Positions 37,301 through 49,217 of a DNA stretch of 64,000 bases are shown here, piece after piece. The translations under genes and the position numbers were made by a program. The DNA lies in contig JAEPRB010000005.1 in the NCBI GenBank assembly GCA_016758965.1, positions 248,001 to 312,000 on the forward strand, in the 5' to 3' direction. Below the pieces are notes generated by a model that saw only the letters and a program-made list of their open reading frames with translations, made no database searches and was not told the DNA's origin. Each line of letters opens with the position of its first letter. Position 1 is the stretch's first letter. This stretch comes from Circinella minor (Eukaryota > Mucoromycota > Mucoromycetes > Mucorales > Lichtheimiaceae).

Positions 37301-37470
37301 CGCCACAGGTACAAACTTTTTTTGGGACTGATCAAATAATTAATATATAAGGAATCAAGTGAAAAAAAAGTTCAATAGAATATACTTATTTCCGATTCTT
37401 CTTTTTCTTTTACTTCCTTCTTGTTTGATACTATATCATAAAACTGACAACAAAGAAAAAGCTATAAATT
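34376..37470. other. Long gene-free AT-rich stretch
   Basis: About 3.1 kb between the hydratase (-) and the MFS gene (+), both starting here, so the ends should contain their promoters. Open frames at 34715-34954 (-), 35510-35803 (+) and 36884-37126 (+) have no recognisable domain, and I found no credible splice pattern linking them. No RNA gene was recognised. Confidence 0.5.
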
Positions 37471-40005
37471 ATGGCACAACATCAATTAATAACAATAGCG
37501 CCGTCTGCACCAAAAATTACCAATAATTATGCACGTCGTAGTATGAGTGAGAGTGATGATGAAGATGATGATGCTCGAACTGTACATGATGGAGATACAA
37601 AAAGACCTCCTTTACGGCAGAGAGATTCTGATCAAGTGACAGCCACTGTAAAAGAACTACCATTGACGACAACAAATACACCTTGGTATAATAAGGATTT
37701 GCTTAGTATCGGCAAAAAAACACAAATTCTCGATCCAAGAGATTATTCAATGTTTAAAAAATCTACGATTCTTCTCGTTGTCGCAATCGCTGGAACAATG
37801 TACGCTTATTTTTTTTTTTCATTTGCTATCAACACGGTTTTTTTCTCGATTTTGATTATTGATAAGAGAATACTTACTAAAATAATTTTACAGGTCTCCG
37901 GTTGCTACCACAATTTATGTAAGTGATAGTATCTTTGCAGTATTATTATTATAACATAAACCGAATTTTGTTACTCAGAATGAAGAACCTAACCATACAT
38001 TTAATCGATATTATTTATAGTATCCAGCTCTTGTTGATATGCAACAGGGACTCAACGCAACTGACACTTCTATTAACGCATCGCTTAGTGTTTTCACTTT
38101 TGTCACTGCTTTGTTTCCTCTTCCATGGGCTGTGTTAGGTGATCGATTTGGGCGTCGACCAATATATCTTCTCTCGTTCTTCATTTCTGTAGTTGGAAGC
38201 ATATGTTGCGCTGTATCTGTGAATATTGGTATGTTCATTGCTTTTCGAGCAATTAGTGCTATCGGTTCTTCATCCGTAAGTCAATTTCGTTTTGAAATAA
38301 ACATGTGTTTATGTACGACCCCGATCATACCTTATTTGTAAATACGACTTACATAATAGGAAATTATGCATATAGGTTATGTCAATGGGCGCTGGAACGA
38401 TTTCGTAAGCATATCATTTTGATTTTCTAGACAAACAGTAGATAGTCATGTATATGCTAACTCTATATTGACATACGTATAATTATTTAGTGATATATTT
38501 GAGCCACATCAACGAGGCCGTGCATTCGCTTATTATACGAGTGGACCACTGGTAAAATATAAATTATTTAGGTTTTTATTTATTTAATTACATAACTAAT
38601 GAGATGTACATTTTTTTATCCGTTATATTCATTTTATAAAGTTAGGACCAGCCATTGCGTAAGTGGGAGAGTTTCTTTTAAAAAAAGGCTTAGAGTATAT
38701 TCAGAAAGGGGAAAAAGTTATTAATTACTGTTTTTGTTCTTTGCCATTTCTATAACTCTTTTTTTTTGTCTGTACATCCGACGTATGTTATTATCAATCA
38801 TCAACAAACAATAGTCCAATTATTGGTGGATACCTAAATCAAGGACTTGGATGGAGAAGCACATTTTGGTTTTTAGCGATTTTTGCATCTTGTATTTGGT
38901 TCGGTATCCTTTTGGTACTGCCAGAAACTTGGAGACCGGTGGAAAAAAAAGTAAAAAATACAGAAAACTATAATGATGAAAAACAAGGGGATCCTTCAAA
39001 AACCACCAACAAGGACAAGAAAACAAATTTCAGTGTACTTTTAGGTCCTCTTCAATTGTTTCGCTTTACAAATATTACACTTGCTGTGTCATTCGTTGGC
39101 ATCCTGTAGGTTTCTTTAATTATAAAATCCCACCTCCATGACTATATATTGTTTTTTAAAGCTAACAGTTAATCATTCCATTTTTTCTTCTGTAACATCT
39201 TCTATTAGTTTCTTTGTATACTATCTCATTAACACTAATTTTACAAGAATCTATACTAACCAATATGGTCTTGATTCTGGCACTGTAGGCCTGTGTTATT
39301 TACCAATGGCTGGCGGCGCTATTTTGGGTGGACTTGCAGGTGGTAGATTTTCGGATGCAACTTATAAAAATCATGCGAAAAAAGTTAATAACAAAGACGA
39401 ACTTCATGCGGAAATGCGCCTTGGTGGTCCTGTATTTTACGCTTCACTTATACTTCAACTTTTTGCATTCATCGCTTTTGGGTGGTGTATTCAAGAAAAT
39501 GTACATTATGGTATTGGTCTCATGTGTCTATTTTTCCGTATGTATAAAAAACCAAATAATGGAAAGCTGAGAAGCATAAATTCATTTTGCATGACACTAA
39601 CAATAATAAAAATTGTTGAATACGTAGTTGGATTTTCACTCATGGTTCCGAATGTGACAGTCTCCGCGTATCTTGTGGATTGCTTCTCAAAACAAGGTGC
39701 TTCTGTCACTGGTATGCGTTGGCTTTGTTTTTTTGACAATTCAAAATATATGACACAGAAAAAAATTCTTCTTAACACGTCTCTTTTTTCTTCTCCCTTT
39801 TTTTTTTTTAGCTTGTAACAATTTTGTGCGTTACATCATGGCTGGGGTTGGATCATTAATTGCTTCGGACATTGAGCGTGCACTAGGCTCTGGTATCCTT
39901 TATACTGTTTGTGGCTCTGTCATGCTTTTGATTTCAGTAAATATGATCGTAATCCGTATTAATGGGAAAAAATGGGCCATGGAGAGAAAAGAATCTAGTA
40001 TTTAA
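37471..40005 (+). CDS. DHA1-type MFS transporter (multidrug/proton antiporter-like)
   Basis: Ten exons (37471-37799, 37894-37918, 38021-38275, 38376-38404, 38491-38551, 38642-38658, 38815-39105, 39209-39537, 39628-39711, 39812-40005) give 537 aa. A hydrophilic, acidic N-terminus (about 95 residues) precedes about 12 membrane segments. MFS motif A appears as GDRFGRRPIY after TM2, and the antiporter motif C region reads YYTSGPLLGPAIAPIIGGYL. This is typical of the fungal DHA1 family (Qdr/Aqr1/Tpo-like), plasma-membrane proton antiporters for drugs, polyamines or organic acids; the substrate cannot be assigned. A cytosolic loop of about 50 hydrophilic residues (KKVKNTENYNDEKQGD) separates the two six-helix halves, as expected. 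Three exons are only 17, 25 and 29 nt, each needed to rebuild motif C or neighbouring helices. Confidence 0.9.
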
Positions 40006-41597
40006 ACAAATACTACGCATCAAATCAAAAACTACACATATCATATAATTCATCATTGCATTTATCATCTCAAAATCTACTTCAAAACCTTTAAAAAGAA
40101 CAAAGGACTTCATTTCCATTCTAATTCATTATCTATATTCTATTATACATTATTAGCTTATTATTATTATACTTTTTTTTCACTTTGTCATTATTAGTAT
40201 TAGTACGTATTTGCCAAAACTTTTTTGCATTTTAATATCGTATCATTTATCGATGTATCTCTTGCATTATACACATGTTATACTAGTACAGAATAAATAT
40301 TATTTATCATAGAGTGCTTAACTAAACTAAATAATAAATTGGAGCGTATACTATTATAGTCTATAATATAAAATAAGCAATTATATATAATTTTCATTCT
40401 TTCTTCAAAAAGTAAACGAAATGAAAAGAAAATATTATGTATTACGCTGTAAAACGAATAATAAATGTAATAACATGTATACTAATACTTCCACAATACG
40501 GGGTTATTATGTGCTTAAGAAACAGTTGGGGAAGCAAATTCTACACGCGATTTAGCACATCCTACTCTATACATTGCTATTTACTGTAAATATCTAAAAT
40601 ATATTTGAAGAGGATAAAACCGATATAGGCAACCGCCTCGGATTTAAGTACATATAGATATAACTATTGTGTAGTAGGTGAACTGAAAGCACAACCAAAT
40701 ATTTTAATAGCTAAAAGTTTCATACATAACTCGACAAAATAGATTTTTACGTAATAGATACAATACATACCATTGAATATACAATCCCTGTTCACACAAT
40801 ATATATTATTCCCAGAAAATGTTAAACTGTTGAAATATACATCAATTGGTGTGCTGTTAATAAATAACCCCACTGAGGTTTTTTTTCACACGGAAATTAG
40901 CGAACATATATAATCATTAACAGCTTGTATTCTTTTTCCCTTTGCATGAAAAAAAAATTACGTATACAATGGAGTTTATTAGTTACAGTGAAAAGAAAAT
41001 GAAATTGATAGAATTTTTCAAACAATCTCAGTCATCAATAACCACAAATAAGTCAATTATTCCCATCGGTTTTGGGTACAAAAAATGCAAGATCAATGTT
41101 ACATTTTAATTAATCGATAATGGTGTCACGAATTTTTTTTTTGTTAACCCTCAATCTTTTGAGTCTTTCATTGTCGTGAGTGCATTATTGCCCTCCTCGA
41201 TTTTATTTATGCAATACGATACATTTTTTTTCCACGACATTGCTAACTATGGGATAGTTTCGATTTTACATCTTATTTTCAACATATTATTCTTGACAGT
41301 TACATCTTTGTTCCATTATAGGTAATAACTTCTTTAGAGTAGTAAATCATCTTTTACGTACGTGTTGTAGTTGTGGAAAAAAATTATATTCTTAATAATA
41401 TTAATACGTGCCACACATTTTTATTCGCTGTACTTTACGTACTGAAGAAAAATAAAATAAAATAAAAAAAGTATAAATACAACAACACTTCTTGATAATT
41501 AAAAATAATAATAATAATCCAGCATCCAATTTAACAATTCTTTCTTATAAAAAAACCTTGTTTACTATTATTTTTTCTTATTTATAAACTATCAAGA
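40006..41597. other. Intergenic region before lipase 1
   Basis: About 1.6 kb of AT-rich DNA after the MFS stop. The right end is the lipase 1 promoter, with TATAAATA at about 41472. No gene is supported. Confidence 0.55.
41472..41479 (+). promoter_or_regulatory. TATA box of lipase 1
   Basis: TATAAATA lies about 120 bp 5' of the lipase 1 start codon. Lipases 2 and 3 have equivalent elements at a similar distance. Confidence 0.6.
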
Positions 41598-43336
41598 ATG
41601 AAGCTTTTCTCTATCTTAGCCATTGCCTCTTACTTGTCATTTACTTTTGTAAATGCTATGCCCGTGGTCGATAAACGTCAACTTGGTGGAAACAATTTGA
41701 CTGCTACTGCTAGCAATCGTCCGGCGACTAGTCAAGAGGTCGAGAATTTGAAATATTATATGACACTTGCTGGTAACGCATATTGTCAGACTGTTATTCC
41801 AGGTGGCAAATGGGAATGTGGAAATTGCGACCGTACTGCAAATATGGAAATTGTCAAGCTATTTACTACTTCTAAATGGGATACCAATGCGATGGTGGTT
41901 CGAGATGATGAAACCAAACGTATCATTTCAGTTTTCCGAGGTTCTGTATCTTCAAAGAACTTTCAAGCCGTACGTTAATAATATGTGTTAAAAAAACAAA
42001 AAATAAAAACAATCAGAAACCATTGTTAAGTAGACTAATACTATAAATAATAATAATAGGATATGGATAGTGTTTTGATTAGCTATCCAGGTGCCAAAGG
42101 CACACGAGTTCACAGAGGTAATTTATATCATGGAAGAAAAACAACACTATATTTATATCTTACTCTCTGCTACTTAAAATCTACAATGTCAAATACATAT
42201 TGTATATCAATAGGTTTTTGGAATAGTTACGATGAAGTTGCTAAAGACATTGTTGCGGTAGTCAAGCAACAACTTGAAGAATACCCTGATTATTCCTTGT
42301 ATTCTACCGGGTAATACGGGTTTATAAGTTTATATTGTTAGCAGCATATTACTACATTATGACTGAAATTAAGCAAATACTAACTTATCAATTTACTAAA
42401 TTATAAAATATAGTCATTCACTGGGCGGATGCACTAGCACACTTCATGCTCTTGATCTTCATCAGCAAGGCTTCAATGTCACCCTTTACTCCAATGGTAA
42501 AACTCATTTTGCATTTGTATCAATAATTCAATCAAATAATATTAATACTTACTTAATTATCTAATATTATGACACCATTTAGCTTCTCCTCGTATTGGTA
42601 ACAAAGCGTTTGCAGAATACGCTAGTAAGGCTGGATTCCCTTACTATCGTCTTACTAATAAGCGAGACAGTAGGTCTTTCTCCTATTTTATATAAAAAAA
42701 ATGACGAATTTTATAACTTATACTCGCCATATAAAATATATATTATAATATGTAAATTACTGCTGTTGCTAACTTTTACGTGTAATCAATGTCTTTGTCT
42801 GTAGTCTTCGTTAACTACCCTTATAAATTGCAAGGCTTTGTAAGTATTGGAAATAACTAGATATGTTTTTTTCGTATATATTTTTTTACGCCTACTAAAG
42901 GATTGATTTACTATTAACAATTTAAGGTCCACGGTGGTGAGGAGTATTGGATTCAAGCAAACGATCAAATTGGTAAGGATATATACAGTCTAGGCCTACA
43001 AAAGAGTCTAAACATAAATATACAACAGTGTTTCTAATAATTACAATAATAATAACACAATATGTAAAATGATATAGTTGTTTGTCCCAATGGTGTTGAG
43101 ACAGATTATTGCTACAACTCTGGACGTGGACTCACAAATGTAGATGATCATTTACAGTAAGTATTGTTTCATGGTTGTTTATACAATTAGAAAATAATTT
43201 TGCATTTTCATGTATACATGACAGATTTTGATAACATAAAACAAACATCCTCTTTTTTCTATGTAATAGATACTTTGATTTAGCCAACAATGAAGGTTGT
43301 GGTCCAAACACAAATATTATAGGAGGACTTTTTTAA
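41598..43336 (+). CDS. Secreted class 3 lipase 1 (Rhizomucor/Rhizopus type, divergent)
   Basis: Nine exons (41598-41969, 42060-42117, 42214-42310, 42414-42496, 42583-42669, 42805-42839, 42927-42972, 43078-43156, 43270-43336) give 307 aa. A signal peptide (MKLFSILAIASYLSFTFVNA) is followed by a short pro-region ending in DKRQ, a likely Kex2-type site. The triad maps to Ser178 in GHSLGG, Asp232 in TNKRD and His284 in VDDHLQYF, matching the Rhizomucor miehei layout. It should hydrolyse triacylglycerols outside the cell. It is the most divergent of the three lipases here: the usual GQPRxGN segment is ASPRIGN, the VPH segment after Asp is replaced by VFVNYPYKLQG, and the long propeptide is missing. 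Its intron pattern is also rearranged relative to lipases 2 and 3. Confidence 0.9.
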
Positions 43337-44586
43337 GCATATATAACATTTAATACGTAGTTAAAAAAATTGTTACGTAGCCTATATCTTTATTTTTTTC
43401 ATGCGGTGCTATGATAATTAGATCAATCTTTATTTTTTATAACGTATTATATTATTTGTCTTATGAAATAAACATCAACTTACGTGGAGTTTATCAGAAT
43501 TCTTTTTTTGTTTGGTTGGAAGCATTTCTATAATGATAAACATTATAGCAAAATAGTTTACATCGTTAAACCTAAAATTGACTACAGAATTAAAGAAAAA
43601 CTACATATATCTATAAAAAGAGAGCCTATTTTCAAATACATATAATAGCTCTTTTTTATTTTGCATGGCGGTTTGATACAATTACAAACGCTGTCTTCCC
43701 TATTACCTTGTCTGTTCTATATCATAACTATATTAAAGAAAACTTTAGTATTTCTTTTGTGGCCAAAGGTCCAATTTTTTTGTGAATACACACATTCTTG
43801 GTTATATTTTTTCTTTTATGTTCATCCGAAATGTAAATTATGCAAACAATTCTTATCGGTTCTTAAAACTCTATATGTACTTTGGACAGCAATAGGAGAT
43901 TGCTAAGCATTGTAACGACATTAAATTAAAATAGTGATATAATAGCTGTTCATAAAATACAAGCTCTAATAGTTTATTGTTGTGTTCCGAACTATGTAAA
44001 AACTACTTTGATTTGAACATGAATTAAATTATCCTGCAAAATGTGACACGTTATGGATACAAGTCAATGGTTTTTTTTTCGCCAAACTGCGTGCTGTTCT
44101 TCATTTATGATACGATAGTTTTACAATCATTAGAAAACACATCCGTGTTAATATAATACAATGCTACAGTAATTAAAATTGTAACTTAAAGAGAATATAG
44201 AATTTGGATTTTACATTATGTACGCAGTAGAAGATTACGCTCAAAGTCATGTAGATTATCATAACCAATAATAGTAATATACCACAGTGAGATCCGTATT
44301 ATTTTTTTAATTTAACAAATTTTTGGTTATGCTATTGAGCTCAATGTATGATTTATATAGAATTTGAAAATAGTTACTATGAGTTTGCGCAAGAAATTGC
44401 ATCTGTAGTTAATGATCAAGCAATCAGATACCCAAATTCAATGTGGACACCAAGAGAGTAAGGTTTTTATTTTATTTTATTAAGATTTATGATACTGTCG
44501 TATAAAATATACTTATACATAGAAAAAAGTATTAGTGTATTCTTTAAAGAATAAAAAATGATGTTATTGTGGTTCTATTTTTATTT
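43337..44586. other. Intergenic region with a lipase exon relic
   Basis: About 1.25 kb between the stops of lipase 1 (+) and flavocytochrome B (-). It contains a TATAAAAAG element near 43612 and the isolated lipase-like exon described separately. The rest is AT-rich without a gene. An open frame at 43661-43906 shows no lipase or other motif. Confidence 0.5.
44361..44457 (+). pseudogene. Isolated lipase exon relic
   Basis: This 97-nt stretch translates in phase as EFENSYYEFAQEIASVVNDQ and on to MWTPRE, and aligns base by base with exon 3 of lipase 1 (42214-42310, also 97 nt; FWNSYDEVAKDIVAVVKQQ). It keeps an acceptor (ATATAG) immediately before and a donor (GTAAGG) immediately after. No following GHSLGG exon exists before the neighbouring gene's 3' end at 44587, and I could not find the preceding exons. 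The copy is therefore truncated and non-functional as a lipase. It shares the extra intron boundary found only in lipase 1, so it derives from a lipase 1-like gene. Confidence 0.75.
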
Positions 44587-46844
44587 TTACAATTTGGAAA
44601 TGTTTCCTCTTGGTACCATTTTTTCATAGGCGTTTTTGGCCAAATAATCAGTGGGGTTTGCAACAAAGTGATCCTTAAGATTTCGGGTATCAACCATTTC
44701 AGGTTTGATATCCGCAATGGTTCTTGCACCCATCAATCTCATACACATCTCAAGCTCATCCTATTTAACCACAGAATAAATTATATCAATATAACAAAAT
44801 CCATTGATTCATGAATCCTTTAGCAGCTTACCTGATAAAGTTGCAATAGTTTTTCAACACCCTTGAAACCATAACCTGCCATAGCATACTATATAAAAGT
44901 GTGTTGTGAGGTATTATGTTTGACGTACAATTATTTGATTACATCTCGAGGCATAATAAAGTAAAATAAAAGCAATAAAAACATACCAAAGTGGGTCTTC
45001 CGATACCCACACCCTTTGCACCAAGTGCGATCGCCTTAAAAATGTCACTTCCACGTCTAATACCACCATCAATATACACTTCCAAGGAATTTTCAAGACC
45101 TTCTCGCTTCAAGGCATCCATAACTTCGGGTAAAATTTCAATAGGTGAAGGAGCAAAGTCTAATTGACGACCACCATGGTTTGAAATAACAATACCTGCA
45201 CATCCATAACGAGCAGCAAGAACAGCATCTTCCCACGTCTATTATAAATAAAATTGTAAATAAACATATAGAATAATTGAAAAAGTAAAAAAAAATAAAA
45301 AAAATAAACATTAAGATGTGATGGATTATTTAAGTTATATATACACAGGTACCTGAATTCCCTTGAGAACAATAGGTAACTTGGTAATGGATTTAAACCA
45401 AGCAATATCTTTCCAATTCAAAGTCATATCGATAATTCCGCTACTGGCAGTAGCAACACCACCTTCACGATTAAGTTCTTCACCTTGTAATTCAGCTGGT
45501 CCTTCATGTACATATTTTTGACGCATATCCTTCTCACGACGACCTAGGTATGTAATAATGAACAGTGTGAGAAAAAAAAAGAAGATAGTAAATAAGTATT
45601 GCCCGATTCACTATCGCTATTACCCCGGATTTTTTTTTCTGTGTTATTCTATAGAATCATAAAATTTAATTACCTAATGTAGCGGTATCAACGGTAATAA
45701 ATAATCCCTTGATCCCCTTAGATTCGGCATGTTCAACCATTCGCTTTGCAATTGAACGATCTTTATGGACATAGAGTTGGAACCATTGAGGTTGATCAGG
45801 ATGAATACGAGCACCGACAATATCATCAATACTATAAGATGCCAAAGTTGGAATCATTTGAATAACACCTTGATTACCAGCGGCTACGGCCAATGTCTTC
45901 TCTCCATCTGGATGAGCCATTTTATTAAGAGCAGTAGCAGAAATATATAAGGGGAAAGATGTTTTATCACCCAACATTTTGGTAGTCATATCAATATTAG
46001 CTACATCCACCATCACTCTTGGACGCAACCAAATACGGTGAAAAGCATTATGATTCTCACGCATTGATATTTCATCATTAGCACCCGAATTAAAATATCC
46101 CCATGCATCTGCCTTGAGAATGTTTTTTGCCACAGCTAATATTATATACATTATATTAATTTATATTATCATCATTATTATTATTAAACAAGGAACATTG
46201 ATATGTATGAAAAATAAAAACCCGACTTGATTTTTCACACTCAAAATTTCTCCGTTATCCCTTCCATGTTCTGACACTTACACTCAAAATCAAAAGTGTT
46301 ATACATTTCCTCCAAACGTGGCATTTTCTCACGGGCAAGTTTAACGCGCTTATCTTCTTCAGTTTCTTCTTCTTGTAGTTCCTCTTCTTCATTGTTTACT
46401 TCGGCTTGACCAATACAAACATCAGGTGATAAATATTGATCAATGATGGATGGAGGATGTTGACGTTCGAATGCCTTGGTCGCATCTTTACCAGCAAACT
46501 GATTATTGAAAGCAATTGTTAAATAAGATAGATTTGGAAACTCTCCTCCTTTTTTTTTATTTTTCTAAAAACCAAGAAACATAAAAGATACCACACCATA
46601 CCTTAAGAATAATTTTTTGGCCTCCGGGGTGTTCTGGCAAAAACTGTGTTAGATCGTATACTTTTCCGTACAAAATAACCCAAAGATCATCTATAGAACC
46701 ATATACCCACAAAAATTATATTAATACGTGAAATATCAAAAAGAAAAACTTCAAAACATTATTATATATCTACAATGTTGTTGTGATAGTTTATGTACCT
46801 TTTTTGTCATGCTGAGCAATCTCTTGTAATGAAATTGTTGCCAT
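44587..46844 (-). CDS. Flavocytochrome b2-like 2-hydroxyacid dehydrogenase B, C-terminal SKL
   Basis: Eight exons (46799-46844, 46602-46690, 46282-46498, 45674-46135, 45353-45543, 44987-45238, 44832-44888, 44587-44760) give 495 aa. A cytochrome b5 domain comes first, with heme ligands His36 (LPEHPGG) and His59, then a Glu-rich linker. The FMN hydroxyacid dehydrogenase domain has [28 protein letters not shown], Lys332 (VLKG) and the active-site His356/Arg359 in SNHGGRQLD. All residues needed for L-2-hydroxyacid oxidation appear intact. As in paralogue A, there is no presequence before the b5 domain, and the last three residues are Ser-Lys-Leu, a canonical PTS1, which suggests a peroxisomal enzyme and not the mitochondrial one of yeast. 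Four exon lengths (46, 462, 57, 174 nt) are identical to A; two further introns split the remaining exons. Confidence 0.92.
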
Positions 46845-47524
46845 AGTGTAATAAGTAAAGGATAAAAGAGTAAGGAAAAGTTAAACCAGTAAAAATAATG
46901 TAACAAAATTGAAGAGATATAAGGAAAAAGAGAAAAAAGAAAGAGACTGCAAGATAAAGTTACAACAAGGTTTTTATATTACAGAAATCTATCTATTCAA
47001 GCGTGTGTGATCTAGCAAAGTTGTTGCGTACGGGAAATAGATAAAGATACATTCCGAATGGTCGGACGCATTATAGCGTGGTACAAGGAAATGTATCTTC
47101 TGGTTTGATATAATTTCGCTGCTGGCTTGCGTCAACATATTGCGGACTAGATTATAGTTAGAAATTAACTTTTATTCTTTAAATCTCCTTCTTCTTGAGC
47201 GATGGGGTTAAATTGATTAAGTTTATAATAATGCTTAGTGCAACAACCGTGTGCTACTGAGTTATGCTCGCAATGTCATTTTTCCTGTTCTTGTATTATT
47301 CAACTTCCATCATTGGATAATAAATATGAAAATAGAAACCCTTAACTCTAGTAGAACACACATCAATTCTAGAAATCAGATATTTGAAAGAACAAGAGGT
47401 ATATAGGTATATTGTAGAAACCTTGTATATTTAATATCATTTACTATGTATAAATTTATATTTTCATTTATGATCTTTTTTTTCATTCTAATCCTTACGG
47501 CGACATATACCATTATTTTTGAAA
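46845..47524. other. Promoter side of flavocytochrome B
   Basis: About 680 bp between the flavocytochrome B start and the SDR stop, both on the minus strand. It should contain the flavocytochrome B promoter. No gene or clear motif was recognised. Confidence 0.5.
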
Positions 47525-48682
47525 TTATCCTCGATGGGCAGTACGGGCATCAGCTTGCGCTGTAGGAAATACAAGCATATCAGCTACATTGACATGTGGA
47601 GGTCGTCCAGCAATGAATGTAATCATTTCAGCTATATACAATAGGAATATATAATTATATATGATCCAAAGTTAAAAAAAAAAATACCAAATAATGCTCA
47701 ACGTATGTGTAACCAACAGCATCTTATTATTTATAATGCTAATGTATTTGTTGAATTTACCAATATCTTGTCCATCAAGCGGTTGAAGACCTTCGTAAAC
47801 GCCATCTGCTTTTTCTTTATCACCACGGAAACGAACAGTTGAAAATTCTGTGTTCACCATACCTGTCATAATATATATAATTATTGAATATGGGCTAAAG
47901 ATCAACATGCTTTCCCTTGCGTTTCTCAATAACCTATTTAATAGAATTATAGCTCCCTCCTACTATACAATACCTGGACATATTTGTGACACCCGAATGG
48001 GTGTTTCCATAGTTTCATACAGTAAAGCGCGTGTGATCGCATCTACTGCATGCTTCGATGCTTAAAAATTAAAGAAGCAGCTCTTTTATTAATATTCGTT
48101 GCTATAAATGATACAAAAACATATATGTATAGAGATGCTTACCACAATAAATACTTCCATTACGATAACTTTGTTTTCCTGTATCGAATTTGATCCACAG
48201 AGCGAGTATTCATGGTGATTAATTTATAATTTTGGATTTATTTGGTTTAGGTTTTTTTTTTTGGTTTACCTGCTACAGATCCAACATTGATTATATGCCC
48301 TTTTTCTCTTTGGATCATACCCGGTAAAACGGCTTGCGTCAAAAACATCAAGCCCTTAACATTTGTATCCATCATTGTATCATAATCCTCTTCAGTTATA
48401 TTGATCAATGGCTCCATCCCAACAACCAATCCAGCATTATTCACAAGTACATCAATATTGTTCTTGACAGAAACAGGTAACGAAGCAATAGCTTCCTCGA
48501 CGTTTTTCTTTTTCCGAACATCTAATTTTAGCGTGTGAATATCGATGTCATTATATTTTTGCTTCAGTTCGTTTTTTAATGCGTCCAACCGATCCAATCG
48601 CCGTGCTGTAAGAATCTAATTTTTTTTTTATATATTATATAATTTGTTTCATGATACAATAATAATAGCTTATTATACACTT

Positions 48683-48713
<31 letters not shown>

Positions 48714-48999
48714 TTTTTTAAAAAAAAAGTATTATTCACTTTACCAAGTTGGAACCTTCTTGTGCGAACTCTCTTGCTGTACTTTCACCAATTCCAGAGG
48801 ACGCTCCTGTTCTATTTATTTTTTCTTCAAGTTAGACCAACTACTACTATTATTATATGTACAAAAAGAAAAGAAACCATAGATTGTTTTTTTTTTACAT
48901 AAAAACATTTTTCTTTTCAAGTCGTCGTTGTGCATAGTAGCGTCTTGAAATAATATTCCAGGCTGCTCTTTTTTGTTGTTGTAACGACGCGCGTAACAT
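47525..48999 (-). CDS. Short-chain dehydrogenase (YMR226C/3-hydroxyacid dehydrogenase type)
   Basis: Seven exons (48899-48999, 48745-48811, 48270-48615, 48143-48178, 47974-48060, 47761-47862, 47525-47631) give 281 aa. Classical SDR motifs are present: the cofactor loop TGASSGIG (35-42), NNAG, and the triad Ser169, Tyr182 and Lys186 (YCASK). The C-terminal part ([15 protein letters not shown] ... [15 protein letters not shown]) matches the pattern of yeast YMR226C (Ydf1) and bacterial YdfG, NADP-dependent 3-hydroxyacid/serine dehydrogenases; exact substrate is uncertain. The first 25 residues ([20 protein letters not shown]) are basic and lack acidic residues, suggesting a mitochondrial presequence. 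An intron carries a (TG)n repeat. The gene is divergent from PEX14 with 218 bp between the start codons. Confidence 0.88.
48687..48712. repeat. (TG)n microsatellite in an SDR intron
   Basis: About 13 TG units lie inside the second intron of the SDR gene (48616-48744). Confidence 0.85.
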
Positions 49000-49217
49000 A
49001 TTGAATTTTGTGTGAGAAAATTAAAAAATGAAAGAAAGAAGGGGATAATTGTGCTGCCATTTACTAGTCAGCAAAATTATACACAACGAAATATCCAAAA
49101 GCGGAGATGGTTAACTAAGTTATGTAACGACAAATCAAAGCAGGGTTTGAATCTTTTTTTTTTTTTTTTTGCTGACCAACCTTTTCTTACTTTAGACTAT
49201 TCTCCAAATTAAAAACG
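49000..49217. promoter_or_regulatory. Bidirectional promoter, SDR / PEX14
   Basis: Only 218 bp separate the divergent start codons. The spacer has a T tract at about 49155-49170 on the PEX14 side. The short distance suggests shared regulatory elements; no specific site was identified. Confidence 0.5.

Noticed and set aside
38905..38913. GGTATCCTT resembling a U12-type 5' splice site
   Set aside because: Lies inside conserved MFS coding sequence with no U12 branch site downstream.
43661..43906. Frame after a TATAAAAAG element, considered as exon 1 of the decayed lipase
   Set aside because: No signal peptide followed by lipase sequence; it does not align with exon 1 of any of the three lipases.
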